This document shows, piece by piece, positions 56,705-64,000 of a stretch of 64,000 nucleotides of DNA. Origin of the DNA: an uncultured Barnesiella sp. (GTDB lineage: Bacteria > Bacteroidota > Bacteroidia > Bacteroidales > Barnesiellaceae_A); NCBI GenBank assembly GCA_944321085.1, contig CALUJY010000002.1:1-64000 (forward strand), given 5' to 3'. The notes under the pieces were generated by a model, which saw nothing but the letters and a program-made list of their open reading frames with translations, was not told where the DNA came from and did no database searches. The translations under genes and the position numbers were made by a program. How positions within the stretch are numbered: the first letter of the stretch is position 1; each line of letters starts with the position of its first letter.

Positions 56705-58507
56705 ATGGCGGAAGAAAGAGAAAATAGCAATAACAAAGATTGGTTTATGCGTGTTCTAGTTTGGCGAGAACAGCATATAAGCGAACGCACGTTTGTGCTG
56801 ATGCTGAGCCTTTTTGTGGGATTGTTTACAGGATTGGCTGCCGTTTTGTTGAAACAGCTTATCTTTTGGATACAGCAGCTCCTTACATCGCACATGGTAC
56901 TCGATGGAGCCAATTATTTGTATTTTATATATCCTATCGTAGGTGTCCTTTTGGTAGGGCTCTATGTACGGTATGTTGTGAAAGATGATATTTCTCACGG
57001 TGTCACTCGTATTCTATATGCCATCTCGCAAAAGAAGAGCCGTGTAAAGCCGCACAACATGTATACCTCGATAGTGGCAAGTTCTGTAACGATAGGTTTT
57101 GGCGGTTCGGTAGGAGCCGAGGCGCCTATCGTATATACTGGTGCAGCCATAGGCTCTAACATGGGAAGCCTTTTCAGGATGCCACCCCACATCCTTATGC
57201 TCATGGTGGGATGTGGCGCTGCTGCTGCCATTGCCGGTATCTTCAAAGCCCCCATTGCGGGAATGCTTTTCACCCTTGAAGTGCTGATGGTAGACCTTAC
57301 CACCACATCGGTGCTCCCACTGCTTATATCGTCGATTACGGCTGTGACTGTCTCATACGTCTTTACCGGGTCGGGGGCGGAATTTAGTTTTGTGCAGACC
57401 GAAGATTTCGGCATCAGCCGTATCCCGTATGTTATTTTGCTGGGTATATTTTGCGGTTTTGTGTCGTTATATTTTACCCGCATGATGAATTGGCTCGAAG
57501 ACCGTTTTCGCAAGTTGGGCGGACCGTGGAAGAAATTCGCTTTCGGTTCTGCGATATTAGGTCTTTGTATCTTTTTGTTGCCGCCGTTGTATGGCGAGGG
57601 TTACGAGTCTATTCTGATGCTTTTGTCGGGGAATACCGAAGAGCTTACACAAGGCAGTATTTTCTATGCCGGACGCGACAATATATGGATTATGGCCGGA
57701 TTTATCATGCTGATTGTACTGCTGAAAGTATTCGCTACGGCGGCTACCAATGGAGCGGGCGGCGTAGGAGGAACGTTCGCGCCCAGTCTTTATGTAGGTT
57801 GCTTTGCCGGCTTCTTGTTTGCTTTTATTTCGGGCATGTTCGATTTTGTCCCCTCGCTTTCCAACAAGAATTTTGCATTGATGGGTATGGCCGGGGTTAT
57901 GTCGGGGGTCATGCACGCACCGCTTATGGCTATATTCCTTACCGCTGAATTAACGGGTAGTTACGCCCTGTTTTTGCCGTTGATGATAACCTCTACGGTT
58001 TCGTTTGCCACCATCCGTATATTCGAGCCGCACAGTATCTATACAATGCGTTTGGCCAAGAAAGGTGAGTTGCTTACACACAGCAAAGATAAGGCTGTAC
58101 TCACCTTGTTGAAGATGGACAGTGTCATAGAGACCGATTTTCTTGTGGTGCATCCGCAGATGACATTGGGCGATATGGTCAAGGTGATTTCGCAATCGCA
58201 TCGCAACGTATTTCCCGTAACGGATGACGAAAATCGTTTGTTGGGAATTGTTTTGTTAGATGATATTCGTAATATCATGTTCCGTCCCACCTTATACGAG
58301 CGTATGAAGGTGCGCAAGTTTATGAGCGCGCCACCGGCACGTATCATGTTGGGTATGAGTATGGAGGCTGTGATGAAGATTTTCGACGATACGAATGCGT
58401 GGAACCTGCCTGTCGTGGACGAGGATGGCAAGTATGAGGGTTTTGTATCGAAGTCGAAGATATTCAACTCTTATCGCCGCGTATTGGTTCACTATTCACA
58501 AGACTAA
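56705..58507 (+). CDS. ClC-family chloride channel/antiporter with CBS domains
   Basis: A 600-residue membrane protein. GFGGSVGAEAPIVYTGAAIGS (about 133-153) is the ClC signature GxxGxxGxEGP with the gating Glu kept, so a H+/Cl- exchanger is likely; ANGAGGVGGTFAPSLYVG is the second ion-coordinating segment. About 16-18 hydrophobic segments end near 450, followed by two CBS domains (about 475-600, with VTDDENRLLGIVLLDDIR and VVDEDGKYEGFVSKSKIF) that may bind adenine nucleotides. It is 9 bases after the sugar transferase gene. Confidence 0.93.
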   Translation: MAEERENSNNKDWFMRVLVWREQHISERTFVLMLSLFVGLFTGLAAVLLKQLIFWIQQLLTSHMVLDGANYLYFIYPIVGVLLVGLYVRYVVKDDISHGVTRILYAISQKKSRVKPHNMYTSIVASSVTIGFGGSVGAEAPIVYTGAAIGSNMGSLFRMPPHILMLMVGCGAAAAIAGIFKAPIAGMLFTLEVLMVDLTTTSVLPLLISSITAVTVSYVFTGSGAEFSFVQTEDFGISRIPYVILLGIFCGFVSLYFTRMMNWLEDRFRKLGGPWKKFAFGSAILGLCIFLLPPLYGEGYESILMLLSGNTEELTQGSIFYAGRDNIWIMAGFIMLIVLLKVFATAATNGAGGVGGTFAPSLYVGCFAGFLFAFISGMFDFVPSLSNKNFALMGMAGVMSGVMHAPLMAIFLTAELTGSYALFLPLMITSTVSFATIRIFEPHSIYTMRLAKKGELLTHSKDKAVLTLLKMDSVIETDFLVVHPQMTLGDMVKVISQSHRNVFPVTDDENRLLGIVLLDDIRNIMFRPTLYERMKVRKFMSAPPARIMLGMSMEAVMKIFDDTNAWNLPVVDEDGKYEGFVSKSKIFNSYRRVLVHYSQD

Positions 58508-58521
58508 GAAACCTTTGAAAA

Positions 58522-59490
58522 ATGGAAAAGAGAGATTTGCGCATAGTATATATGGGTACGCCCGAGTTTGCGGTTGAGAGCCTGCGCCTTTTGGTAGAGC
58601 GCGGCTACAACGTGGTGGCAGTCGTCACCATGCCCGACAAACCTGCGGGACGAGGTCATAAGATACAGTTTTCGCCTGTCAAGCAATACGCTTTGGCTCA
58701 CCAATTACCTGTATTGCAACCCGAGCGGCTGAAAGACCCCGCGTTTTTGGATGCCTTGCGAGAGTACCGTGCCGACTTGCAGATAGTTGTGGCATTCCGC
58801 ATGTTGCCCCAAGTGGTATGGGATATGCCGCCGATGGGTACATTCAATCTGCATGCCTCGTTGTTGCCCCGCTATCGGGGTGCTGCCCCTATTAATTGGG
58901 CGATTATTAACGGAGAGAAAGAGACGGGTATAACGACATTCTTTTTAACTCACGAGATAGATACCGGGAAGATTATACAGCAAAAGCGCATAGCTATTGC
59001 TGATACCGATAATGTGGGTATTGTACATGACAAACTCATGGTACTGGGTGCCGAGATGGTGTGCGAGACAGTCGATAATATCTTAGCCGGTACCATAGAA
59101 CCGGTGGCGCAAGAAACGCTCGAAGACGGGTCGCCCTTACCTCCGGCTCCCAAGATATTCAAAGAGACGTGCCATATAGATTGGCATCATACGGTAGAGC
59201 AAGTATATAATCTTGTCAGAGGCCTTTCGCCATATCCCGCAGCATGGTGCGAATGGGTAGCTCCCGATGGACAGGAGGTAGGCGTTAAGATTTTCGAAGC
59301 GTCGCGCCATGAGTGCCGGCACGACCTCGCTCCCGGAACATTGCGTACCGATGGTAAAAAGAGCATAGAGATAGCCTGTACCGATGGTTTCCTTCGTATA
59401 GAATCGTTGCAACTGTCGGGTAAAAAACGTCTTTCGACCGAGGAGCTGTTGCGCGGTTTCCATCTCTCAGACGAATACGTCGTACGATAG
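58522..59490 (+). CDS. fmt: Methionyl-tRNA formyltransferase
   Basis: A 322-residue enzyme formylating initiator Met-tRNA. IVYMGTPEFAV (8-18), FNLHASLLPRYRGAAPINWA (108-127) with catalytic Asn109 and His111, EIDTG with Asp147, and a C-terminal beta-barrel OB-like domain (about 205-315) for tRNA. The length is standard. It follows the ClC gene by 14 bases and precedes the DUF454 gene by 6, so it is part of the tsaC-initiated run. Confidence 0.96.
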   Translation: MEKRDLRIVYMGTPEFAVESLRLLVERGYNVVAVVTMPDKPAGRGHKIQFSPVKQYALAHQLPVLQPERLKDPAFLDALREYRADLQIVVAFRMLPQVVWDMPPMGTFNLHASLLPRYRGAAPINWAIINGEKETGITTFFLTHEIDTGKIIQQKRIAIADTDNVGIVHDKLMVLGAEMVCETVDNILAGTIEPVAQETLEDGSPLPPAPKIFKETCHIDWHHTVEQVYNLVRGLSPYPAAWCEWVAPDGQEVGVKIFEASRHECRHDLAPGTLRTDGKKSIEIACTDGFLRIESLQLSGKKRLSTEELLRGFHLSDEYVVR

Positions 59491-59496
59491 CTGCGT

Positions 59497-59892
59497 ATGA
59501 AGATACTGTGGAGTATTGTAGGCTCGGTAGCGTTGATATTAGGATTCATGGGGCTTTTCTTGCCGCTGTTGCCGACTACACCATTTTGGCTGCTTACGGC
59601 CTATTGTTATTTGCGGGGATGCACTCGTCTGTATAATTGGGCGATGTCTATTCCCGTGTTTAACAAAGTGGTGGAGAATTTTCGTATCCATCGTGCCATT
59701 CCGCGTCGCGTGAAGGTTGTGGCTGTTTCTACTTTGTGGATTACGTTGTCGCTTTCGGGTTATTGGGCCGGTCGGCTGTGGGTCGCGTTGTTGTTGCTTG
59801 CGGTAGGAGTGGGGGTTACATGGCACATACTTTCCTACAAAACATTGGATGTCCGTCGCGACGATAATGATGAATCGGCGGCTTGTCCGTGA
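59497..59892 (+). CDS. DUF454 (YbaN-like) membrane protein
   Basis: A 131-residue inner-membrane protein with three hydrophobic segments. SVALILGFMGLFLPLLPTTPF (about 9-30) and the following LLTAYCYLRGCTRLYNW are the family's conserved region (GxxGxxLPxLPTTPF). The function of YbaN/DUF454 is unsettled. It ends 15 bases before the convergent sugar-phosphate transferase gene, with no clear terminator between. Confidence 0.88.
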   Translation: MKILWSIVGSVALILGFMGLFLPLLPTTPFWLLTAYCYLRGCTRLYNWAMSIPVFNKVVENFRIHRAIPRRVKVVAVSTLWITLSLSGYWAGRLWVALLLLAVGVGVTWHILSYKTLDVRRDDNDESAACP

Positions 59893-59906
59893 AGGGGCGT
59901 ATTCTG

Positions 59907-61292
59907 TTAATAGGCGTTCTTTTCGCCTTTGATGGCATTGACGACAGTGAGATATATGATTTTAAGGTCAAAGAAGAAATCCCAATTTTCGATATACCAC
60001 ACATCGTATTGCACGCGCATTTTCATCTGCCATAATTCTTTTGTTTCGCCTCTGTAACCGTTTACCTGCGCCCAACCTGTTATGCCGGGTTTTACGAGGT
60101 GGCGTACCATGTATGTGTCTATCAGTTTCGAATACTCTTCGGTATGCTTTATCATGTGTGGACGCGGGCCTACGACCGACATATCGCCTTTCAGCACGTT
60201 CCAGAATTGCGGCAACTCGTCGATACTTGTTTTACGCAGAAATTCTCCTACCCGTGTAACACGCGGGTCGTCTTTGGTCGCTTGCACCTTGTCGCTGTTG
60301 TTATTCAGCCTCATGGTGCGGAATTTATAGCAATTAAACTCTTTCCCCCGTAATCCGGTTCTTTTTTGTTTGAAGAAAACCGGACCCGGCGAAGAACATT
60401 TGATAGCAATCGCTACCGGAATGAACAGGAGCGGAGAAAAGAGCAATGCGATACTCGAAAATACGATGTCGAACCCGCGTTTTATGGCTTCATTGATAGG
60501 CCTTTCGAGCGGTTCTTGTCTGATGCTCAGAATAGGTACATCGCCTATGCGGTCGAAGTGCAGCCGACGGTGCAAGTACGGAGTGGTGCCGGGGATGATG
60601 TAGAAATGTATGGCGTGCCTCTCTGCAAAGTGCATGAGTGACAATACTTTCTCTTCGGCATTGGTGGGTAGAGCACAGTATATTTCGTCTATGTTATTCA
60701 GAACGGCAAAGTCTTCAACATCGGCGGTAGTGCCGCGATACAGCGGGTGTGTCTTTCGCAACTCTTCGTTGTCGTCGAAGATACCCATCAGTTTATAGCC
60801 GTAACCGGTATCGGAGAGTAGTTCCGACTCCAATAACTTGCCTGAACGACCCGAACCAATGATGATGACGCGCTTGAAGTTATAGCCTTTGCTGCGATAC
60901 ATTTTCAGTACTTTGCGCGCAAAAATCCACCATCCCGGCAAGGCAAAAACGAGGAAGGCATAGAAACACAAGATGTATCGAGCCTTGGTCTCGGATATTT
61001 CGGTAAAAAAGTAGAGTGGGGCAATGAAAAGGATGGCATGCGATATAGTGGCTTGGAGAGCAGTCTTTACCGTATGGTTGGCATATACGATGCGCTGGTT
61101 ATGGATTTGTGAAAATACAAGGGCTATGGGCAGATAGGCAATATTTATTAAAGTGCATATCGTCGGATTATAGAATCCGTCGTCGAAGTTGAATATTTTG
61201 CATGTTAGCAGATATGCCAAATTAATACATATAAAATCGCCCAAAACGACTAATATGCGCAAGTATCGTCCGTATCTTCCTTTTGTGGCCAT
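59907..61292 (-). CDS. Undecaprenyl-phosphate glucose phosphotransferase-like (WcaJ type)
   Basis: A 461-residue second member of the initiating sugar-phosphate transferase family. N-terminal hydrophobic segments (about 10-30, 45-60, 80-100, 107-125), a Rossmann-like domain with [19 protein letters not shown] (about 140-160), and the catalytic domain: [42 protein letters not shown], ending near the C-terminus. This copy is closer to the WcaJ glucose transferase by its layout; the sugar is not certain. It is convergent with the DUF454 gene. Confidence 0.9.
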   Translation of the reverse strand: MATKGRYGRYLRILVVLGDFICINLAYLLTCKIFNFDDGFYNPTICTLINIAYLPIALVFSQIHNQRIVYANHTVKTALQATISHAILFIAPLYFFTEISETKARYILCFYAFLVFALPGWWIFARKVLKMYRSKGYNFKRVIIIGSGRSGKLLESELLSDTGYGYKLMGIFDDNEELRKTHPLYRGTTADVEDFAVLNNIDEIYCALPTNAEEKVLSLMHFAERHAIHFYIIPGTTPYLHRRLHFDRIGDVPILSIRQEPLERPINEAIKRGFDIVFSSIALLFSPLLFIPVAIAIKCSSPGPVFFKQKRTGLRGKEFNCYKFRTMRLNNNSDKVQATKDDPRVTRVGEFLRKTSIDELPQFWNVLKGDMSVVGPRPHMIKHTEEYSKLIDTYMVRHLVKPGITGWAQVNGYRGETKELWQMKMRVQYDVWYIENWDFFFDLKIIYLTVVNAIKGEKNAY

Positions 61293-61509
61293 CCTATTTG
61301 TTATATCTGTGTGATTGATTGTTTCATGGTATTCAAAGAGAAAGGTATTTTCTCTTTGCTGGTTCGGTTATATTATACGTACAACGTTGTAGAAGCGTGC
61401 AGTTTGCCACAGGGGGGTATTGTATAGTGTTCTATGGATTGGGGCAGCATGGCTGCCTTGCAATCTGAGGCGATTTGCAACCTTGCGTTCTGCTCGTCTT
61501 TACACGTCT

Positions 61510-61548
61510 TATGGGGCTATACCGATTTTAATTCGGCACAGCCCCATA
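61510..61548 (-). terminator. Terminator after the DUF349 gene
   Basis: A 9-bp outer stem with an inner CCGA/TCGG pair (61510-61518 with 61540-61548), 6 bases after the DUF349 stop. The minus strand then reads AAGACGTG, so it lacks a strong T-run and may act as part of a Rho-type end. Confidence 0.5.
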
Positions 61549-61554
61549 TACGTA

Positions 61555-63366
61555 TTATTGCAATTTCTCGTCGATTAATTTTATCTTCTGAGCTACCAAC
61601 TCCATTTCGTCACGTAATTTCTTTATCTTACGGTCTAATTCCTGTACGAGGTGCTCGGCTCTCGACGATGACAGGTTAAAGAAGCCTTTATTATTTTCTA
61701 TCGTCTGTATTTCGTTTTTCTTGGCTTCATATATACGCACGAGTTTGTCACGTTCCCTATACAGTTTGTCTTGTGCGTTGTCGCCCATTTGTTGTATGCT
61801 GTTGGTAAAGTCGGCAATACGGTTGCGATTGCGGCTTATATTGAAGCGTTCATACAGTGTGTCGAGCGTCTCTTGGTACTCTTTATAGAGCTTGTCTTTC
61901 TCGCGGAAAGGTACATGACCCGTGGCATTCCACTCTGCTGCGGCCTCTTTGAGTATCTTGCGTGCTGTTTCATCGTCTATGTCTTCATTGATGGCTTTCA
62001 GGCGGGCAATGATGTCTCGTTTGGTTTTGAGGTTGGCAGTCTCGGTTTCGCGCGACGAAGAGAGGGCTTTTTTCTTTTGTTCGAAGAAATAGTCGCAGGC
62101 TTCGTTGAAACGTTTCCATACGGCATCGGAATACTTTTTGGCTACCGGACCTATGGTTTTCCACTCTTTTTGTAAAGATACCAATATTTCGCTTGTGGCT
62201 TTCCAATCGGTGCTATCTTTCAGAGCCTCGGCTTTCTCGCAAAGTTGACGTTTCTTTTCGAGGTTGGCATTCATGCTCTCCTTGGCGGTTTTGAAGAATT
62301 CGGCTTTGGCGGCGAAAAATTTGTCGCAGCTTTGACGGAAGCGTTCAAAGAGAGCCGCGTTGTTTTTGCGCGAGGCAAAGCCTATGCTTTTCCACCGTTG
62401 TTGCATATCCAAAATGGCACGAGTCTTTTCGTCCCATGCGGCATATCGTGTTATATTGGGCAGCTCGGCGATGATTTGCTCTATCTCTTCGCACAAAGCC
62501 GTTTTGGCAGCTTCGTTTTTGCTCTCCTCATCTTTGCGGTTCTCGAAGAAGGCTTGATAACGCTTGTTTATGACGGTAGAGGCCTCTTTGAAGCGTTCCC
62601 ATATCGAGTCGCGCAACTCTTTGGCCACCGGGCCTATTTCGCGCCATTTGTTATGCAGGTTTTGCAGTTGCTTGAATGCTGTTACTATATCTTCCTGTCC
62701 TGCAAGCTCTTCGGCGCTTTTGCAAAGGGCTTCTTTCTGTTCAAGATTTTTCTTGAAGTCGTAGTCTCTCAGCTCTTTGTTTATTTTCAGCAAGTCGTAG
62801 AATTGCTCGGTGTAGAGTTGGTATTTTTTCCATAACTCGGCAACAGCAGGAGCGGGCACATCGGTGATGGCCTTGAAGTCTTGTTGTATCTGTTGTACGC
62901 GTTGGTATTGTTTTCCTACTTCATCGGGATTGTCTATGATAGCTTTCAGTTCATCGAGCAAGGCATTTTTGCGAGCCAAATTCTCTTCTCTTTCTTTGTC
63001 CAACTGTTCCAAATAGAGAGCTTTACGTTCTTTGTAGGTGGCTAAGAGCTCTTTCAACTGCTCTTCGTATGGGTCGTAGGGCATGACAAATCCCGACTCG
63101 GGTTGCCCGCTCTCTATATATGTTTTGTAAGCCTCTTCGGTTTCGATTCGCTTGGTTTTGTAATAGTTTTGTTTGAGAGTGTCTACTTCGTCTTTGATTT
63201 CCTCTATCGGGCCGTTTACGAGCTCGCTTATTCGCGCGATAATCTCTTCGCGACTCATAGGAGTAGCTTCTGCTGCAATCTGTGTTTCGGCACTCTTTTG
63301 TTCTTCTTCGGGTTGAAGATTGTTGGCATCACTGGGGATGACGGGGTCTAAATGGGTGTGTTCCAT
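61555..63366 (-). CDS. DUF349 repeat protein
   Basis: A 603-residue cytoplasmic, highly charged helical protein. After an acidic N-terminus come about five DUF349 repeats, recognisable by W...GxxxxxxxxxLWxxFxxACDxFF patterns: WRKIGPVAKELRDSIWERFKEA-like, WKSIGFASRKNNAALFERF, WKTIGPVAKKYSDAVWKRFNEACDYFF and WNATGHVPFREKDKLYKEY are the clearest. The C-terminal ~70 residues are coiled coil (Lys/Glu-rich). The function of bacterial DUF349 proteins is not established; no neighbour gives a hint. Its ATG is fixed by the family N-terminus. Confidence 0.88.
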   Translation of the reverse strand: MEHTHLDPVIPSDANNLQPEEEQKSAETQIAAEATPMSREEIIARISELVNGPIEEIKDEVDTLKQNYYKTKRIETEEAYKTYIESGQPESGFVMPYDPYEEQLKELLATYKERKALYLEQLDKEREENLARKNALLDELKAIIDNPDEVGKQYQRVQQIQQDFKAITDVPAPAVAELWKKYQLYTEQFYDLLKINKELRDYDFKKNLEQKEALCKSAEELAGQEDIVTAFKQLQNLHNKWREIGPVAKELRDSIWERFKEASTVINKRYQAFFENRKDEESKNEAAKTALCEEIEQIIAELPNITRYAAWDEKTRAILDMQQRWKSIGFASRKNNAALFERFRQSCDKFFAAKAEFFKTAKESMNANLEKKRQLCEKAEALKDSTDWKATSEILVSLQKEWKTIGPVAKKYSDAVWKRFNEACDYFFEQKKKALSSSRETETANLKTKRDIIARLKAINEDIDDETARKILKEAAAEWNATGHVPFREKDKLYKEYQETLDTLYERFNISRNRNRIADFTNSIQQMGDNAQDKLYRERDKLVRIYEAKKNEIQTIENNKGFFNLSSSRAEHLVQELDRKIKKLRDEMELVAQKIKLIDEKLQ

Positions 63367-63535
63367 CTTTATGTAATTTTACTTATGTTTTCAATCCATT
63401 TATTTGGACATGACAAAGTAATAAAATTATTTTGGCAAATCATAAAAAATGCCTACGATTTTTATGCAACTTTATTTCTGTGCTGCATAATTTGTTGATT
63501 ATTAAAATTTTGCATCTTGCTTATTGCTCTATATA

Positions 63536-64000
63536 TTACGATTTTGCGTGGTAATATATTGTAGAACAATTAGATGCTACGAGCGCTTTACTGACACGTT
63601 TTTGCAGTTGCTCACCGGTGAGATTTCGGTATTTGTTTACTTCTTTGTTTATATCATCGGCATCCCCTAATAATTCGTAATATGCCAAATTGGCGGCTTT
63701 GTCGGCATAATTCATGTTAGATACCAAAAACTCGGTTTCGAAACAATTTACGGCTTTATTCAACTCTCTTTCGCCGACAGGTTCTTGTCTCAGTTTCTCC
63801 AACTCTTCGGCAATGGCATTTTCGCCCTCTTCGAAGGTGATGCCTTTGTTGAGTTTCCCGTTGATGATGAACATACCGGGGTCTACGTCGCCGCTTATCG
63901 AGGCGTCGATGCTGTTGAATAGTCTTCTGTTTTGTACCAGCTTTTTATAGAGCCTCGACGAAGCTCCTGTACCTAAAATATCGGAGAGTATGTCGTATGC
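63536..64000 (-). CDS. M16-family peptidase, C-terminal part (cut by window edge)
   Basis: The last 154 residues of an M16 (insulinase/mitochondrial processing peptidase-like) zinc protease; the frame runs out of the window at 64000. Visible are LSDILGTGASSRLYKKLVQN at the cut end, then ISGDVDPGMFIINGKL, GENAIAEELEKLRQEPVGERELNKA and a tail with LTGEQLQKRVSKAL. These are the second-domain features (the catalytic HxxEH lies further upstream, outside). The gene has no visible terminator before the DUF349 promoter region. Confidence 0.82.
   Translation of the reverse strand, partial: AYDILSDILGTGASSRLYKKLVQNRRLFNSIDASISGDVDPGMFIINGKLNKGITFEEGENAIAEELEKLRQEPVGERELNKAVNCFETEFLVSNMNYADKAANLAYYELLGDADDINKEVNKYRNLTGEQLQKRVSKALVASNCSTIYYHAKS

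Overview
The window looks like a chromosome segment of a member of the order Bacteroidales (phylum Bacteroidota), roughly half G+C by eye. The evidence is the Bacteroidota-type promoter pattern (TTTG, 19-20 bases, TAnnTTTG) upstream of several genes, secreted proteins with C-terminal tails like type IX sorting domains, family-typical proteins (NamZ/DUF1343, DUF4922, DUF3089, DUF349, a BioG-BioC fusion) and weak ribosome binding sites. A Barnesiella- or Muribaculaceae-like source is a guess only. I see no prophage, insertion sequence, CRISPR array or rRNA.

Layout. Positions 1-1161 hold a tRNA-Lys with its promoter and terminator and a YycJ-type metallo-hydrolase. Positions 1403-12079 are one long minus-strand operon behind a consensus promoter. 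It runs: secreted zinc amidase with a golvesin-like insertion, family 2 glycosyltransferase, GalT/HIT-like DUF4922 protein, SpoIID/LytB protein, AmpG-like permease, NamZ exo-muramidase, BadF-type amino-sugar kinase, RsmI-like methylase. Nearly all junctions overlap (ATGA, TAATG), and the contents point to peptidoglycan turnover and muropeptide salvage. Positions 12085-27396 carry a PiT phosphate transporter, a secreted alpha-amylase, a tgt / lptF-G / metG / DUF3783 / flippase run, and a secreted VWA-like/SUMF protein with a small partner protein. A strongly structured element of about 270 bases lies in front of the last pair.

Positions 27397-34754 contain a membrane-anchored AraC regulator, ftsH, rsfS, and then on the plus strand the most unusual locus: a stand-alone ryanodine-receptor (RyR) domain protein overlapping a two-helix, two-RCK ion channel. 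The channel has a CASTOR/POLLUX-like filter segment and a RyR-like tail, and a small membrane-anchored protein follows it. Positions 34777-41733 hold a HAD phosphatase / DUF3089 pair, an 83-base tandem repeat array and the bioA-bioF-bioGC-bioD biotin operon, preceded by a possible small basic ORF.

Positions 41949-63366 hold a lipoprotein / murB / PhnP-like run, a Bcr/CflA-type exporter, a secreted protein with three starch-binding-like repeats, a CyuA-like desulfidase next to an OPT transporter, prs, a cytoplasmic GH13 enzyme, a patatin, and the tsaC / sugar-phosphate transferase / ClC / fmt / DUF454 run. A second sugar-phosphate transferase and a DUF349 protein follow. The right edge cuts an M16 peptidase. 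Housekeeping (translation, tRNA modification, PRPP, cell wall) is thus interleaved with glycan handling (peptidoglycan salvage, starch, surface polysaccharide) and one probable Ca2+/K+-type channel system.
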